A stretch of 64,000 nucleotides of DNA from Aradus depressus (lineage: Eukaryota > Arthropoda > Insecta > Hemiptera > Aradidae). Shown one piece after another: positions 10,844-21,363 of the stretch (the first letter of the stretch is position 1; every line of letters starts with the position of its first letter). The notes under the pieces were generated by a model, which saw only the letters and a program-made list of their open reading frames with translations, searched no databases and had not been told where the DNA came from. The position numbers and the translations under genes are program-made. The stretch lies in NCBI GenBank assembly GCA_963662175.1, contig OY759214.1, positions 8,246,001 through 8,310,000 on the forward strand. The letters run 5' to 3'.

Positions 10844-11112
10844 ACATATGAAATTTCGTGTCAATGCATTCATTACAACTGTAGTTATTAGAGTTATTGT
10901 GTTAAGCATCCCCTAATCTCCCTCTTCCCTTTGGTCGATTTGGCTGAAAATCAATAGGTCGTCCTTATATAGGGTTTTGGGAGACATATACAATTTTGTG
11001 TCGATACACACATAGCAATCGTTTTCTTCATTTTTGGAAACATGGAGTCGAAAAACATGAAATTCTGTTGAAAACATCGATTACATAACTTCGTATAACT
11101 GCGAAAGTAAAA
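10844..11112 (+). repeat. ACTTCCCC-family repeat, right part of the LINE-split copy
   Basis: Continues the copy broken at 9771, with GTCAATGCATTCATTACAAC, a module ending GATTTGGCTGAAAATCAATA, and the 3' end GATTACATAACTTCGTATAA with a decayed hairpin. Confidence 0.8.
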
Positions 11113-11735
11113 ATCCTTGGAAGGTTTAGTTCAAAAGTGAATTAAATCCTCATGAATGCTTAAAGGAAAAACAGACACAAAACAGAATATAGTACTCTAT
11201 AAGTTTGGAGCTCAGAATTCCATTGGAGGGCTCTTTAAGAATTTAGTGACCATTTCCTGCAACCCTGAGCGACTCCCAAGAAACAAGAGTTTCTTACAGA
11301 CATACTATAGCTCTTATCTTCTCAGTCTTTCCTTTATTCAAGGCCCACTATACTCGGAATAAACCAACATAAATATAGTATATTTTCGATGGTTAACTTT
11401 CCCAAGAGGCCAACAAATGTTAGGAGAATAACAGCCGGTTGTGTACAGTCTCCAATTTATAACCGAATGCATACGAATAAAGAGAAGAAAGAAGGCATCC
11501 CATGGGAGTCACTTGTCATCATCAAGGAACGTTTCATGTCTGGCTATGAAAAACAGAGCTTTTTTTTTCTTTCGTGTCTTCTATATAAATGAAGATGAAA
11601 CTCAGTCTTTCTGTCGCTCTGTCCTGCGCGTCATGCAAAAACAGCTCAACGTATAATCTTAAAATTTGCAGCGTATATCAAAAATGGGCCTAACTTACAA
11701 TATGGCACTCTAAATTTTGAAATTGGGGCGTTGTT

Positions 11736-11757
11736 GGGGGGGGGGGGGGGGGGGGGG
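11736..11757. repeat. 22-base guanine run
   Basis: An uninterrupted run of 22 G. Such a run is prone to slippage, and its exact length in the assembly may be unreliable. Confidence 0.85.
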
Positions 11758-11849
11758 CATAAAGAAACAACGTGTGACATGTCGTTTTAAAGGGTTCGAT
11801 GAGATGAGCTCAGAAATGTATATGTCGTAGACTCTTACGAGCTCTCCCC

Positions 11850-11912
11850 CACCAGAGCGCTCTTTCGTCGCTCTGGTAGTAGGCAATATGACCTTATAGT
11901 TAAAGCCCGATT
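11850..11912 (+). repeat. tRNA-derived SINE (family 1), 3' fragment
   Basis: It contains only the 3' region, with an inverted CAGAGCGCTCTTTCGTCGCT followed by GGTAGTAGGCAATATGACCT and TTAAAGCCCG. The head is missing. Confidence 0.65.
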
Positions 11913-12311
11913 CACAATAACTAATTATAAAGTTAGAATGATTTTTTCGTTTGATGAGAAATACGTTTCATATTATATAAAAAAAGCCTTGGAGACCATC
12001 TGTTCAATGTCTGCCTGTTAGTATGTTTGAGCTTCACATGAAAACGGCTGAACGTATATTCATGAAATTTTGGAGGTATCAAGGATAGTCCAACTTAAAA
12101 TATCGGGTATGTGGCATTTCAAAATTTTGAACGGGAAAGGATTTGTGAGGGGCACATAACATAAAATGTCCTTGCGGATTATTATGAAATTCCATGCGTA
12201 GCATTCTTATAAGCCTGGTTACAGTTACTAACCTGGGTAAAGTTACTAACCTGATTACATTTAGTAAACATGTTATTCTTTAGAATGAAAAAGCACAGAA
12301 GTAAAACTCAC

Positions 12312-12443
12312 CATATCGTATGTCTTTGTCGTTGGGTATATTTCCGTTTGGTTCGAGGCGGTCGAGGAACTCATCAGAATATCCGTTGAAGGGGAGTTTG
12401 GTCGTTTTAGTCTTAGTGTCGTCCGGTTCATCCTTGGAGATAG
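12312..12443 (-). CDS. Candidate host exon, 132 bp, phase 1-1
   Basis: On the minus strand a pyrimidine-rich acceptor (TGTTTTTTTGTTGCAG, reading into 12443) opens a 132-bp stretch that closes at a good donor, G|GTGAGT (12312|12311). Read after two bases it gives 43 codons without a stop, starting ISKDEPDDTKTKTTK, then LPFNGYSDEFLDRLEPNG, ending NIPNDKDIRY plus one base. More than half of the third codon positions are G or C, against an AT-rich background. It starts and ends in the same phase, so skipping or including it would keep the reading frame. I do not recognise the protein. It is acidic and hydrophilic. A second frame is also open, so the frame choice is not certain. Confidence 0.55.
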
Positions 12444-12669
12444 CTGCAACAAAAAAACAGACAAAACATCAGTAACAGAAGCACGGAAAAAGGCAACAAG
12501 TGTAAATCGTGAGTGTGGCTCTCTGGACTGTTTGTCCTATGATCACAGGAAATTGACTCAACATATTTCAATGAAACATCCATATTTTGAATTTGCCTAT
12601 TCCAGAATTCAATACATATAATTCCAAAAAAACTTATCAGAGGTGTATAAATTTACACACATTAAGATT

Positions 12670-13335
12670 ATTAATATATTATAAAATCATTTATTATTAT
12701 TTGATAAAAACAGCTGTTAAAAGTGAATTAAGGTGTAGTGAACCATATACATAGGAGTAAAATAGATGCGCAAAGGTACTTTTATTTATTTGTACATAAT
12801 ACATCCCAAAATAACATTGATATAAATAATGGCCAATAATAAAACAAACAAAAAAGACTGATATAGTTTTAAGTAATTAGTTTCCACGATTTTTTTTTAT
12901 TGCAAATACATAATTTGATTTTTTTGATATTGATATTCTGAATTTATTTAAAATGTAGGTTAAGTAAAATAAACCCAAATATTTATTCTCTTATTCTATG
13001 CTATTCATTTTCCATGTTAACCTAGTAAGATAATTTAATTTATACCTTTGGATTAGATTTAACATTTTTGAAAATTTAGAAAAACAATATGGCATCTCTT
13101 TAGTAAATTTTAAAAGAAATCCTATCCTAATGAAATGTGTATTAATTTAAATTTTTTTTAAATGCGTGCACTTTCTTCAAAATTGCACGTCTTAAATTTT
13201 CAATATTTTTCTGGGGCCCTTTTCGGAAACTACTGTAGAAATCAAAATTCAGTAGAAGACCAGCTAAAATTTCTAGAGGAAATGTGGTAATTTTATTTTA
13301 TTATTTGTTTATTTATTATTAATTTTTTTAATTTA
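12670..13335 (+). repeat. AT-rich interspersed repeat, copy 3
   Basis: A forward copy starting near AAAACAGCTGTT and carrying GCGCAAAGGTACTTTT, AAATAAACCCAAATATTTAT, ACCTTTGGATTAGATT, GCGTGCACTTTCTTCAAAAT and GGGCCCTTTTCGGAAA. It ends in a T-rich stretch that has grown into the minisatellite that follows. Confidence 0.8.
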
Positions 13336-13336
13336 T

Positions 13337-13555
13337 TTTATTTTAAATAATTTATTTTATTTTACATAATTTATTTTATTTTACATAATTTATTTTATTT
13401 TACATAATTTATTTTATTTTACATAATTTATTTTATTTTATATAATTTATTTTATTTTACATAATTTATTTTATTTTACATAATTTATTTTATTTTACAT
13501 AATTTATTTTATTTTACATAATTTATTTTATTTTACATAATTTATTTTATTTTTC
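13337..13555. repeat. 19-bp AT-rich minisatellite
   Basis: About 11 tandem copies of ACATAATTTATTTTATTTT, nearly identical. It starts at the TTATT-rich end of the preceding AT-rich repeat. The other three copies of that repeat do not have this array, so it expanded after insertion. Confidence 0.9.
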
Positions 13556-13699
13556 ACAGTATACTTGGAGACAGAAACAGTTAGTTGGTGTTTTTCTCTC
13601 ATATTTTTGACCCTCTAGAATACTTGAACCTGTTGAACTTTTTATATATTTTTTTCCCACCACAAAAGCCCTTCTAATAACCTAAATTATAGTTTATTT

Positions 13700-14000
13700 T
13701 GTCAACGTTATTTGGAAAAGTAAATTAAGTCTAGGTCTGTTAGTGACCAAATGAGAAGCTACTGGAGTGGACTGGTGTCAGGAAATGTTCCAGGAGGCGG
13801 TAATATTGTACCATTAGTGGACGGAAAGAGAAGAGTGGCCGCTTCATCAGCTGCCGCAGGACACGGCAAACAAAATAAACCCAACTAAAGTACACAAGGG
13901 CGCGGCGGCCCTAGAGAGGACGATACCCCGGGCGGCACGTGCACTCGACCTGCAGCTAAGTGAGTGGGGAAGGAAACTTAGCTCTGCACACAAACTGCAA
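13700..14000. other. Unusually GC-rich unidentified stretch
   Basis: This is GC-rich compared with its surroundings, with GGGCGCGGCGGCCC and CCCCGGGCGGCACGTG at 13899-13943. No motif was recognised in any frame. It could be a decayed transposon or a regulatory piece. Confidence 0.35.
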
Positions 14001-14209
14001 TATCATTTTGACGTCACTACTTTATTTTCATTGTTTTTTTACATTAACATTTATATTTATTTAATTAATTCTTTCTCAATTGGTTGATACGTTATTCTTC
14101 GTTTTATCTTCTTATGCAATTATTCTTACAGGACGTAGGCCCCAGTATATAGATTATTTCTCATTAAATACATTATGCTCTGTCCACTTTTATTTATTTA
14201 TTTATTTAG

Positions 14210-14561
14210 GGTTAGGTAGTTAGTTATTATGACTCATGCCCGGACTTTAACTACGAAGTCATATCGCCTACTACCAGAGCGCTCTTTCGTCACTCTGGTG
14301 GACATGAGCCCGACTCTACTGTGGGAGTCCTTAATTTGGCCTACCCTAAATTTTTTTTTATTCACCTAGGGCAGGGGTCTTTAACGAGTACCTGACATCA
14401 TACAGGCTCGGGACCATCGCCTAGCGTCCATCCGAAGGACGGCATGCTTAAGTTTATTTTACCTCCGAAATAAAACTAACTAAGGGCCTCGGCCGGGTTT
14501 CGAACTCACAACCTTGAGCTCAGAAGGCAAGCATGCATACCACTGAGCTACCGGCTCCCTC
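14210..14561 (-). repeat. tRNA-derived SINE (family 1), full length
   Basis: A complete reverse copy. The tRNA-like head is at the right (TGAGCTACCGGCTCCCTC) and the 3' tail at the left (GGTTAGGTAGTTAGTTATTA). TTATTTAG occurs on both sides (14202-14209 and 14562-14569) and is the likely target duplication, though the left side is a simple TTTA repeat, so the exact ends are uncertain. Confidence 0.88.
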
Positions 14562-15393
14562 TTATTTAGTTAGATATTTATATAATAAATACATTTATTT
14601 TCGTATATTTCTTGATAATTAAGCTGGTTCCCTTTAATTTTTTTATTTTTTTTTATTTATCTTTATTTTTTGTGGTCTAGTTTATCCACTGTAGCACTAT
14701 TTTATTTATTTTTGTATTTTTTCGGATACTTTATATAATTGTTTCTTTTCTTTTTGACTTTATGTATTTATTCTTAGGGGACCTCGGTCCCAGAATAAAA
14801 TGTATTTTCATTTCAGTAGCAGATGAACAGAAGGGCGAAGAGTGGGCCAAAGAGAAATAAGTTGAATACCCTTCTGCAAGAGCAGGACCTGGAGAGAGTT
14901 CTGCAGATATGAACAAGGGGATCATGGAGTCATCTCCCAGTAGCCAAGGAAGAAGAGTCCAGGACTCGCAAAAGAGAGTAATTAGCCATCATCGGTCTCC
15001 ATTCAGTTTGTGCTGAACGCAGTCAAAGTTTAGTAGGTCCAGCCGAAGGGATAAAGGACTATAAACGCTACCCAACTAAGTCCTTCCTTATGAAAGCCCT
15101 TCTGTCATAATTAATGTGAAGGAAGCGTACAGGGGATTAATTAAATCGAAAACAAGGGATGACAAACTTGTGGATGAGGGATGAGGCATCCCGGGGGATC
15201 GAGACCCCTTTACAGGGATAAATCCCAGAAAAACTTTAAGGTGACAAAACGAGAGGCAATTAATTACATGTCCTCCAGAATTAATTGTCTATCCTCCAGC
15301 CCCTATATCTGCTAAAGAAAATATTTGTAAAGAATTTCCATATTTCTTTTACAGAACGACCTTCTTTTAAGGGAGGTTGTGCAGACGTATTTT
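14562..15393. other. Spacer with one weak exon-like stretch
   Basis: It is mostly unremarkable. At 14812-15016 the plus strand reads TTTTCATTTCAG, then open sequence (ADEQKGEEWAKEK, a stop, then about 50 open codons). I could not find a donor site or a protein motif, so I leave it uncalled. Confidence 0.35.
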
Positions 15394-15731
15394 GTTAGTT
15401 ATTATGAATCATACCCGGGCTTTCACTTCGAGGTCATATCGCCTGCTACCAAAGCGCTCTTTCATCACTCTGGTGGACATGAGCCCGACTCTATGGGAGT
15501 CCTAAATTTTACCTATCCTAAATTTTTATTCACCTAGGGTAGCGGTCTTTAACGAGTATCTGACTTCGTACAGGCTCGGGGCCATCGATTAACCTCTCTT
15601 CCGAAGGACGGCCTGCTCAAGTTTATTTTAACTCCCAGATAAAATAAACATAAGGGCCACAGCCGGGTATCGGACCCGCGATCTTGAGTTCAGTAAGCAA
15701 GCACGCATACCACTGAGCTACCAGCGTCCTC
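15394..15731 (-). repeat. tRNA-derived SINE (family 1), full length
   Basis: A reverse copy with all blocks present: left tail GTTAGTTATTATGAATC, the AGAGCGCTCT-like inverted block, CATCCGAAGGACGG-like block, damaged B box (GGTATCGGACCC) and head TGAGCTACCAGCGTCCTC. Divergence is higher than in the 21364 and 63644 copies. Confidence 0.87.
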
Positions 15732-15884
15732 GCAAGATAATATATTCCGAAGAGGAATGAGATTAATTAAGTCAAATAGTAAAGGCTGACGATAGGACTG
15801 TGTGAAGAATGAGGGGCAAGGTCTCGAGGGAGTACTCACGGAACTACTTCACAGCTGGGGCGGCTCCAGAACAATTTCACAGGA

Positions 15885-15911
15885 GGGGGGGGGGGGGGGG
15901 GGGGGGGGGGG
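15885..15911. repeat. 27-base guanine run
   Basis: An uninterrupted run of 27 G, the longest in the window. It is a likely replication and assembly trouble spot. Confidence 0.85.
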
Positions 15912-16049
15912 AGAAGGCATTTGCGAGAGCGACGGGGAAGTCGGCACAATTTGCGAAAGATAGGGGATTTGCGAAGTAATCCAAAATGTTTAGTAGATTT
16001 TGAGCTCAAATTCTAGCTAAATTTCATTTTAAAAAAAATCGTTGGTGAA

Positions 16050-16592
16050 TCATCACCTATGTACATCCACAGAACGAAGTAATCAATTTTCTTTTCGCTC
16101 CCCCTCCAAAACCAATCGACGTTTTGATCTAAAAATCAATATGTGACTTACATACTGAATCCTCACACTAAATTTCGTGTCGATTCATTCGTACAAACGC
16201 CAGTTATTAGGGTTTTTTGAAATGAGCCTCCCTTCTGATCCCCTTTTACCGATTCCGCTGAAGATTGATATGTGTCGTTTTTATGAGGTTGAGGTCACAC
16301 ATATAAAATTTTCTGTCGATAAATTCATTGATTTTTTTCTGTAAAGCCTCCCCCCTAATCCCCCCTTCCCTTTGGTCAATTTGACTGAAAATCAATAGGT
16401 GTCGTCTTTAGAGGGTTCTGGATTCATATACACGATTTCGTGTCGATACATTCATTCTATCGGGAATTTTCTAATGAAACATTTGGAACCTGGGGTTGGA
16501 AAACATTGATATTCCGTTGAAACCTCAGCATCGAACTTTCGACCGATTACACAACTTCCCCTATACTTCAGATAGCTGGGGAAGTAAAAAAT
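16050..16592 (+). repeat. ACTTCCCC-family repeat, full-length reference copy
   Basis: The most complete copy. Its order is: start GTTGGTGAATCATCAC; GCTCCCCCTCCAAAACCAAT block; module 1 (CTAAATTTCGTGTCGATTC, CAGTTATTAGGG, C-rich stretch, GATTCCGCTGAAGATTGATA); module 2 (AAATTTTCTGTCGATAAATT, C-rich stretch, TTTGACTGAAAATCAATAGG); module 3 (GATTTCGTGTCGATACATTC, ATCGGGAATTTT); then GATATTCCGTTGAAACC, CGATTACACAACTTCCCC and the terminal hairpin ACTTCCCC...GGGGAAGT (16554-16585) followed by AAAAA. There is no open frame. Confidence 0.85.
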
Positions 16593-16800
16593 CGTCGGCA
16601 AAGTATATCTTCCTAACACGAATTAACAACTAGGTTTTCGCTCTCCCGCTGAAAGCAATCTATTAATTTGGCAGAAAAACAATAGATGTCTTATTTATAT
16701 ACTTCTGGATCAACATACTAAATTTCATGACGATATTCATTACAACAGGAGTGATAAGTTTCTGTGTGAAGCCCCCCTTTTTCGGATTTGGATTTATATG
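16593..16800 (+). repeat. ACTTCCCC-family repeat, adjacent partial copy in tandem
   Basis: Starts right after the previous hairpin with CGTCGGCAAAGTATATCTTC and carries the CTCTCCCGCTGAAAGCAATC block and one module. The head-to-tail contact with no spacer shows the family can occur in tandem. Confidence 0.7.
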
Positions 16801-17749
16801 TAAAATTAGGCTCCTGGATAAAGCAGACCATTTTAATCTAAATAATGGAAGTCACCCTTAGTCAATGAAAAGGGAGCAAAGATGATTGAATTAAACACAA
16901 TGGCAAAACTTCTCCTTGGAAACTAGATTGTAAGGGCTCAACTTGAAGGATGTCGTTAAGGGATGCTTGAGTCAACTTCCAAGGCGACAAAACCATAGTT
17001 AATACTGAACGATGGATATGTTGTGGTCGCCTCTGTCAAAGGTTCGATCTGGTCTCAACATGCCAAGGACCTGCCAATTTCAGAAAGTCAAGACGTTACT
17101 AATGAACATACTGACGTAGGAACATAGGTCATCAAACAAAGTTCATCACTTGAGGGTGTACATATGACATAATTGAAACATGAATTAATTGATCTAAACT
17201 TTGTTCTGTTTTAGTCGCAAGCCTGTGGTAATGGGACGAATGGTATCATTAGGGCCCCACTGACACAGAACGTCATCTCTCACGCTCTGGATAAACGAGG
17301 CTTACCCCCTCCCTCACTTGATCGGATAAATGAGAAGTTCCCCTCATCCTTCAACTATGTCTGCCATCCCTGAAATACTGAGAATCAAAATGTATTCTTC
17401 TTCAACTTGGAACTCTTGACGCTTTTCCTCTTTCCTTACACAAGGAACAGAGTAATCTTTAGAACTGGTTTTCGCACGTTATAGTATCAGTGGTACAATC
17501 CCATGTAGTGCAGTGTTCTTAGAGTAAGATTTTCTAAGTTTGGACCACGGGAGTATTACGTAGATTAGCTAAGGAAACTCGGAGACAAGATCCATCATGA
17601 AGGACTTGATATCTTCAGGAGACAAGATGACACGGTGAGAAGGAAGAACAGCGTTCTCAGGAATGTGATATAAGCATGCACCAGCCCACCCGGTGACAAA
17701 CTAGTGAACGAAAACGGGTTCTGATCATAATATAAAGCAGTGAAAGCTT
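16801..17749. other. Unidentified, moderately base-balanced stretch
   Basis: Nearly 1 kb that is less AT-rich than average, with no repeat family I recognise and no convincing open frame. It is a candidate for unique intronic or intergenic sequence. Confidence 0.4.
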
Positions 17750-18062
17750 CCTGTGCTACGGTCCTGAAAGAACCTGGGCCTCCTCCGATTGAACGCCTTT
17801 TCCCTCCATCCTCTCATGACCAAAACTCAGAGATCCGCCACCGGAGTCTCGGTCTTCCTCTTCCCCTGGCACCGCCTGGCCTACCGTAGAGGGCTTGTTT
17901 AGGGAGTCTTCCTCCTTCCATTCTCTCTACGTGGCCCAACCAACGTTATCTCGCCTGCTTGATCACGGACACCAGGTCGGACTCCCCGTAGAGGTCTCTC
18001 AACTCCCTGTTCTTCAGGATTCGCCATCTGCCGTTGTCGAAAACAGGTCGTTCAAGTTACCA
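17750..18062 (-). pseudogene. RTE-like LINE C-terminal remnant
   Basis: The minus strand reads FDNGRWRILKNRELRDLYG, ESDLVSVIKQAR, a stop, then RWLGHVERMEGGRLPKQALY, GRPGGARGRGRPRLRWR, and after a frameshift GWREKAFNR. The LRWLGHVERM and GRPRLRW strings are the C-terminal signature of RTE-type endonuclease/reverse transcriptase polyproteins common in insects. One nonsense codon and one frameshift make it dead. Confidence 0.85.
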
Positions 18063-18239
18063 GTCAAGTCACAATTTGACGGACAATGGTTTTATATACA
18101 ATTAACTTGGTCCTCCTCGTTAAGGTACGGAACTTGTATATTCTTTGGACAGCAAATAGATGTATGTTCCCTGCAGCAATGCGTGCTCTTATTTATTCAT
18201 TTTTTTTTTTTTATTTGATACATTTTCAAACAACTTTGC

Positions 18240-18889
18240 TTAAAAAATGATATGGAAATGTATTTTAGTGCCACGCCTGGGCGCGTCCCTGAAATAAACC
18301 AATATATGAAGATCAAACAGAAATGCTAAATGATATCAGCGTGAAAAACCTTTGAACTGTTGGTGGTAGGCAGGGGTGGGGGTGGGGGATGCAAGTTAAG
18401 TGAGAAAAGGTTAAACGGCTTTTGAAAAGGTCAGATCAAAGTTAACCGGATGAAGAAGAGCAAGGTTGGAGACCACCTGTTTGAAGCTGTATTAAAGTTC
18501 ACCTGTGACCCCTCCGTAAGGTCATCAGTCGGTTTAGTTAACTCCCAGTTAATGAAATGTAACTACAGAAGTAACGTATCCTCGCTGCCCCGCAAAGCTG
18601 CAGCCTCAGGTAAAAAAAAAAACCATCGTCATGGATGTATAACAAGTGATGAGCAAGACAGGTATTTCTGTACAGCTGCTGTTGTAGTAACTGTATACCA
18701 CCTGTTATTGCTACTTTTAAATAGTGAATATAAATATATAGAAAGATTGGACCATTCGCAATTGTTTAAAAAATAAAGAGAACAACCAACGATCAAATGC
18801 CGGCGATCAGCTGTTTTATATAGACAAGTACAGTCGAAGGAGAGAGGTGTTACAGTTGAAGTACGGAGATGAGCCAAGGACAAATAAAC
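18240..18889. other. Unidentified stretch
   Basis: Contains a 108-codon plus-strand frame at 18450-18776 and an opposite frame at 18629-18883. Neither has a motif or splice support. The right end contains ATCAGCTGTTTTATATAG, which may belong to the following AT-rich repeat. Confidence 0.4.
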
Positions 18890-19480
18890 CAGTGAGCTAC
18901 AAAAGAAGGGACTTTTTATTTATTTATATATACATATACATATATACCCAGTAATAGTATAATTACTAATATATGTGCCCAGTATAAAAAGAATAAAGAG
19001 TGGCCATCGAAGAGAGACTAATGTTTTAGAAAATAGTAAGCATTTTATAATATAATTTAATTTTTTTATTTTCCAAATTTATTTTTTTGGTTTTTCTTAA
19101 GTAGGTTAAATATAAATAAACCCAATGTTTTGTTCTCGATTCTATGCTATTTATTTTCCCAATCAAATAAGAAAATACCTTTGGATTAGATTGAACATTT
19201 TTTGCAAATTTAGAAAAATTTGATGGCATCTCAAAATTATATATTTAGAAGAATCCACCAAATGAAGAATTGTTAATTGAAATGTTTTTATACATGTGCA
19301 CTTTCTTCAAAATTGCACTTTATATATAGTTTTATTTGGGCCCTTTTTGGAAAAAACTGCAGACAGCAAAATTTAGTAGAAGACCAGCAAACCAATTTCT
19401 ACAGGAAGTGTAATAACTTTATTATATGTTATTTTTTATTATTTCTATATTAATTATTATTATTTTATTCTAAACTACAT
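18890..19480 (+). repeat. AT-rich interspersed repeat, copy 4
   Basis: Forward copy with AGTGGCCATCGAAG, AAATAAACCCAATGTTTTGT, ACCTTTGGATTAGATTGAAC, TGATGGCATCTCAAAA, TGTGCACTTTCTTCAAAATT and GGGCCCTTTTTGGAAA. The LINE at 19506 is inserted at its 3' end. Confidence 0.78.
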
Positions 19481-19505
19481 TTTTTAATATTACAATATAA
19501 CTTTT

Positions 19506-21328
19506 TTTTTTTTTTTTCACCTTTATTACTTAATTTCCAACTATGAATTACTTCACAACTAGGAAATATGAACACAACAAAGAAAAACAGAAACACCACT
19601 TGAGTCTCTTGATGAGACGGCTGGTCAACACCACCGCCTCCTCAGGCAGGAGGTCACGCGGCCAACTACGATTCAGTCGCCGAGGAGGTCTGCCCGGCAA
19701 GGACCGGACCGACATTGCTTCCACCAGTGTGTTTGGATGTGTCGTGAACTTGTTGTGCAAATTTGTGTATAATTGTTGTCTAACTTCGTGTAAGAATGGT
19801 ATGTTCAGGTCATGATGTAATGTTATGTTTGATACGTAGTAAGGGCATTGTGTGATTGTTCGGAGGATTTTATTTTGGATGGCTTGAATTCTTTTGGTGT
19901 GTGAGGGCTTAGCTGAACCCCAGAGCTGAACGCCATACGTCCAGATGGGTCTGATAACGGTCTTGTAAACACCCAGTTTGTGGTTGAGGCGAAGTTGAGA
20001 TCGCTTGTCTAGTAGTCTTTTGAGGAGTCCAAATCGCCGTTTCATTTTCTGTCGAGTCTGTGAAACATGTTTACTCCATGTCAGTCGTCTGTCAAGATAG
20101 AGTCCTAAGTATCGTACGTCTTTGTCATGTTTCAGAGGGACATTATTCAGCCATATAGTTGGGCAGTCACCGCGCCTCAAGGCGAATGTAACATGAAGGG
20201 ATTTGATCTCATTTATTTTTACCTTCCACAGATGCAACCAACCCTCTAGAAGGTGTAAGTGCTCCTGCAGAGATTTGGATGCGTCCCCAGCCGATTTATT
20301 AGTAGCTAAAATTGCTATGTCATCGGCATAAGTGGCTAACACCGTCTCAGGCGATGTTGGGATGCTGGATGTGCTTGCAACATAGAGAAGTGGACCCAGA
20401 ATGCTCCCCTGTGGGACACCAGCTCTTATGGATTGAACGTCAGAGTGGACACCGCCCTGTCTGACCTGGAAAAAACGATCATCCAGGTAAGAGCAGAGAA
20501 GACGATAATAACCGTCAGGGATCACATGTTTCAGCTTATACATGCCAGACACGGTCGAAAGCTTGACTCACATCCAAAAATGCTGCAGAGCAATAACACT
20601 TCCTTTCCAAAGCAGAGGAAATCTCATCAACTAATCTGTGACATTGTTGAAGTGTTGAGTGTTTCTGTCGGAATCCAAACTGATGATTCGGAATAAGGTC
20701 GTGTTCTTCGAAGAGAGGTAATAGGCGGCTAAGAAGAATTTTTTCAAAGAGTTTAGAAGTAGTGGGAAGAAGACTTATGGAGCGGTATGAAGAAAGCAAG
20801 TGTTTAGGTTTATCTGGTTTCGGGACTAAAGTAATGATAGAAAATTTCCAAAGAAGTGGGAAGTAGGAAAGGCGAAGGATGCAATTGTAAATGTATGTAA
20901 GAAAGATGACAGCTTTGCGCGGAAGATTTTTCAACACTCTGGCAGTAATGAGATCATAGCCAGGGCTCTTCTTGTTGGGAAGCAGAAGGATAGCCTGTTG
21001 CACCTCAGACGGAGTGATGGGTTTCGGCGGTAAACTCAGTTGTAGAGGTATGTTGAGGAAGTCGTGTATGTGTTTATGAAGTGGATGATGAATGTCATGG
21101 GGTGTAAATGTGTCTGCTAAGTGTTGAGAAAATACTTGTGCTTTTCCCTCGTCCGACTTAGCCCATGTTCCGTCCGGGTTTTGAATGGGAAAGGAGGAGG
21201 AAGAAAAGTTCAGTAGACGTCTGGTTGCTCTCCACAGAGATCCATCGTCAGTGGCTAGTGTGTCAGTGTAAAGTGAAAACGTCTCTGCTTTGTATTGTGA
21301 TATAGCTGTTTAACTGCTGTTTAGCTGT
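19506..21328 (-). mobile_element. Jockey-type LINE A, 5'-truncated, poly(A) tail, 12-bp target duplication
   Basis: A non-LTR retrotransposon copy in reverse. A T run at 19501-19517 is the poly(A) tail on the minus strand. AATATAACTTTT flanks it on both sides (19494-19505 and 21329-21340, overlapping the tail on the left). It was truncated at the 5' end, so the endonuclease domain is missing. The short 3' UTR is only about 30 bases. The element is younger than the AT-rich repeat beside it. Confidence 0.92.
19548..21309 (-). pseudogene. Jockey-type reverse transcriptase of LINE A, broken by an 11-base deletion
   Basis: Read from 21309, the frame gives DGSLWRATRRLL, PNKKSPGYDLITARVL, YRSISLLPTTSKLFEKIL, HQFGFRQKHST and FLDVSQAFDRVW (motif A). 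About 11 bases are then missing near 20540 and the frame shifts. The second frame (20552 to 19548) continues with YKLKHVIPDGY, RAGVPQGSILGPLLY (motif B), TYADDIAIL (motif C), YLGLYLDRRLTW and the thumb, ending at a stop at 19548. The catalytic aspartates are intact, but the protein cannot be made whole. No ATG is needed, since the 5' end is a truncation. Confidence 0.93.
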
Positions 21329-21363
21329 AATATAACTTTTAATATCAAATTATATACACCATG

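Noticed and set aside
12213..12265. Additional ratchet-like AG|GTTAGT sites on the minus strand
   Set aside because: They belong to a short repeated phrase (GTTACTAACCTG) that recurs at 24556, and the pyrimidine tract is poor.
14812..15016. Host exon after TTTTCATTTCAG on the plus strand
   Set aside because: A stop appears after 13 codons and no donor precedes it. The second open part lacks an acceptor.
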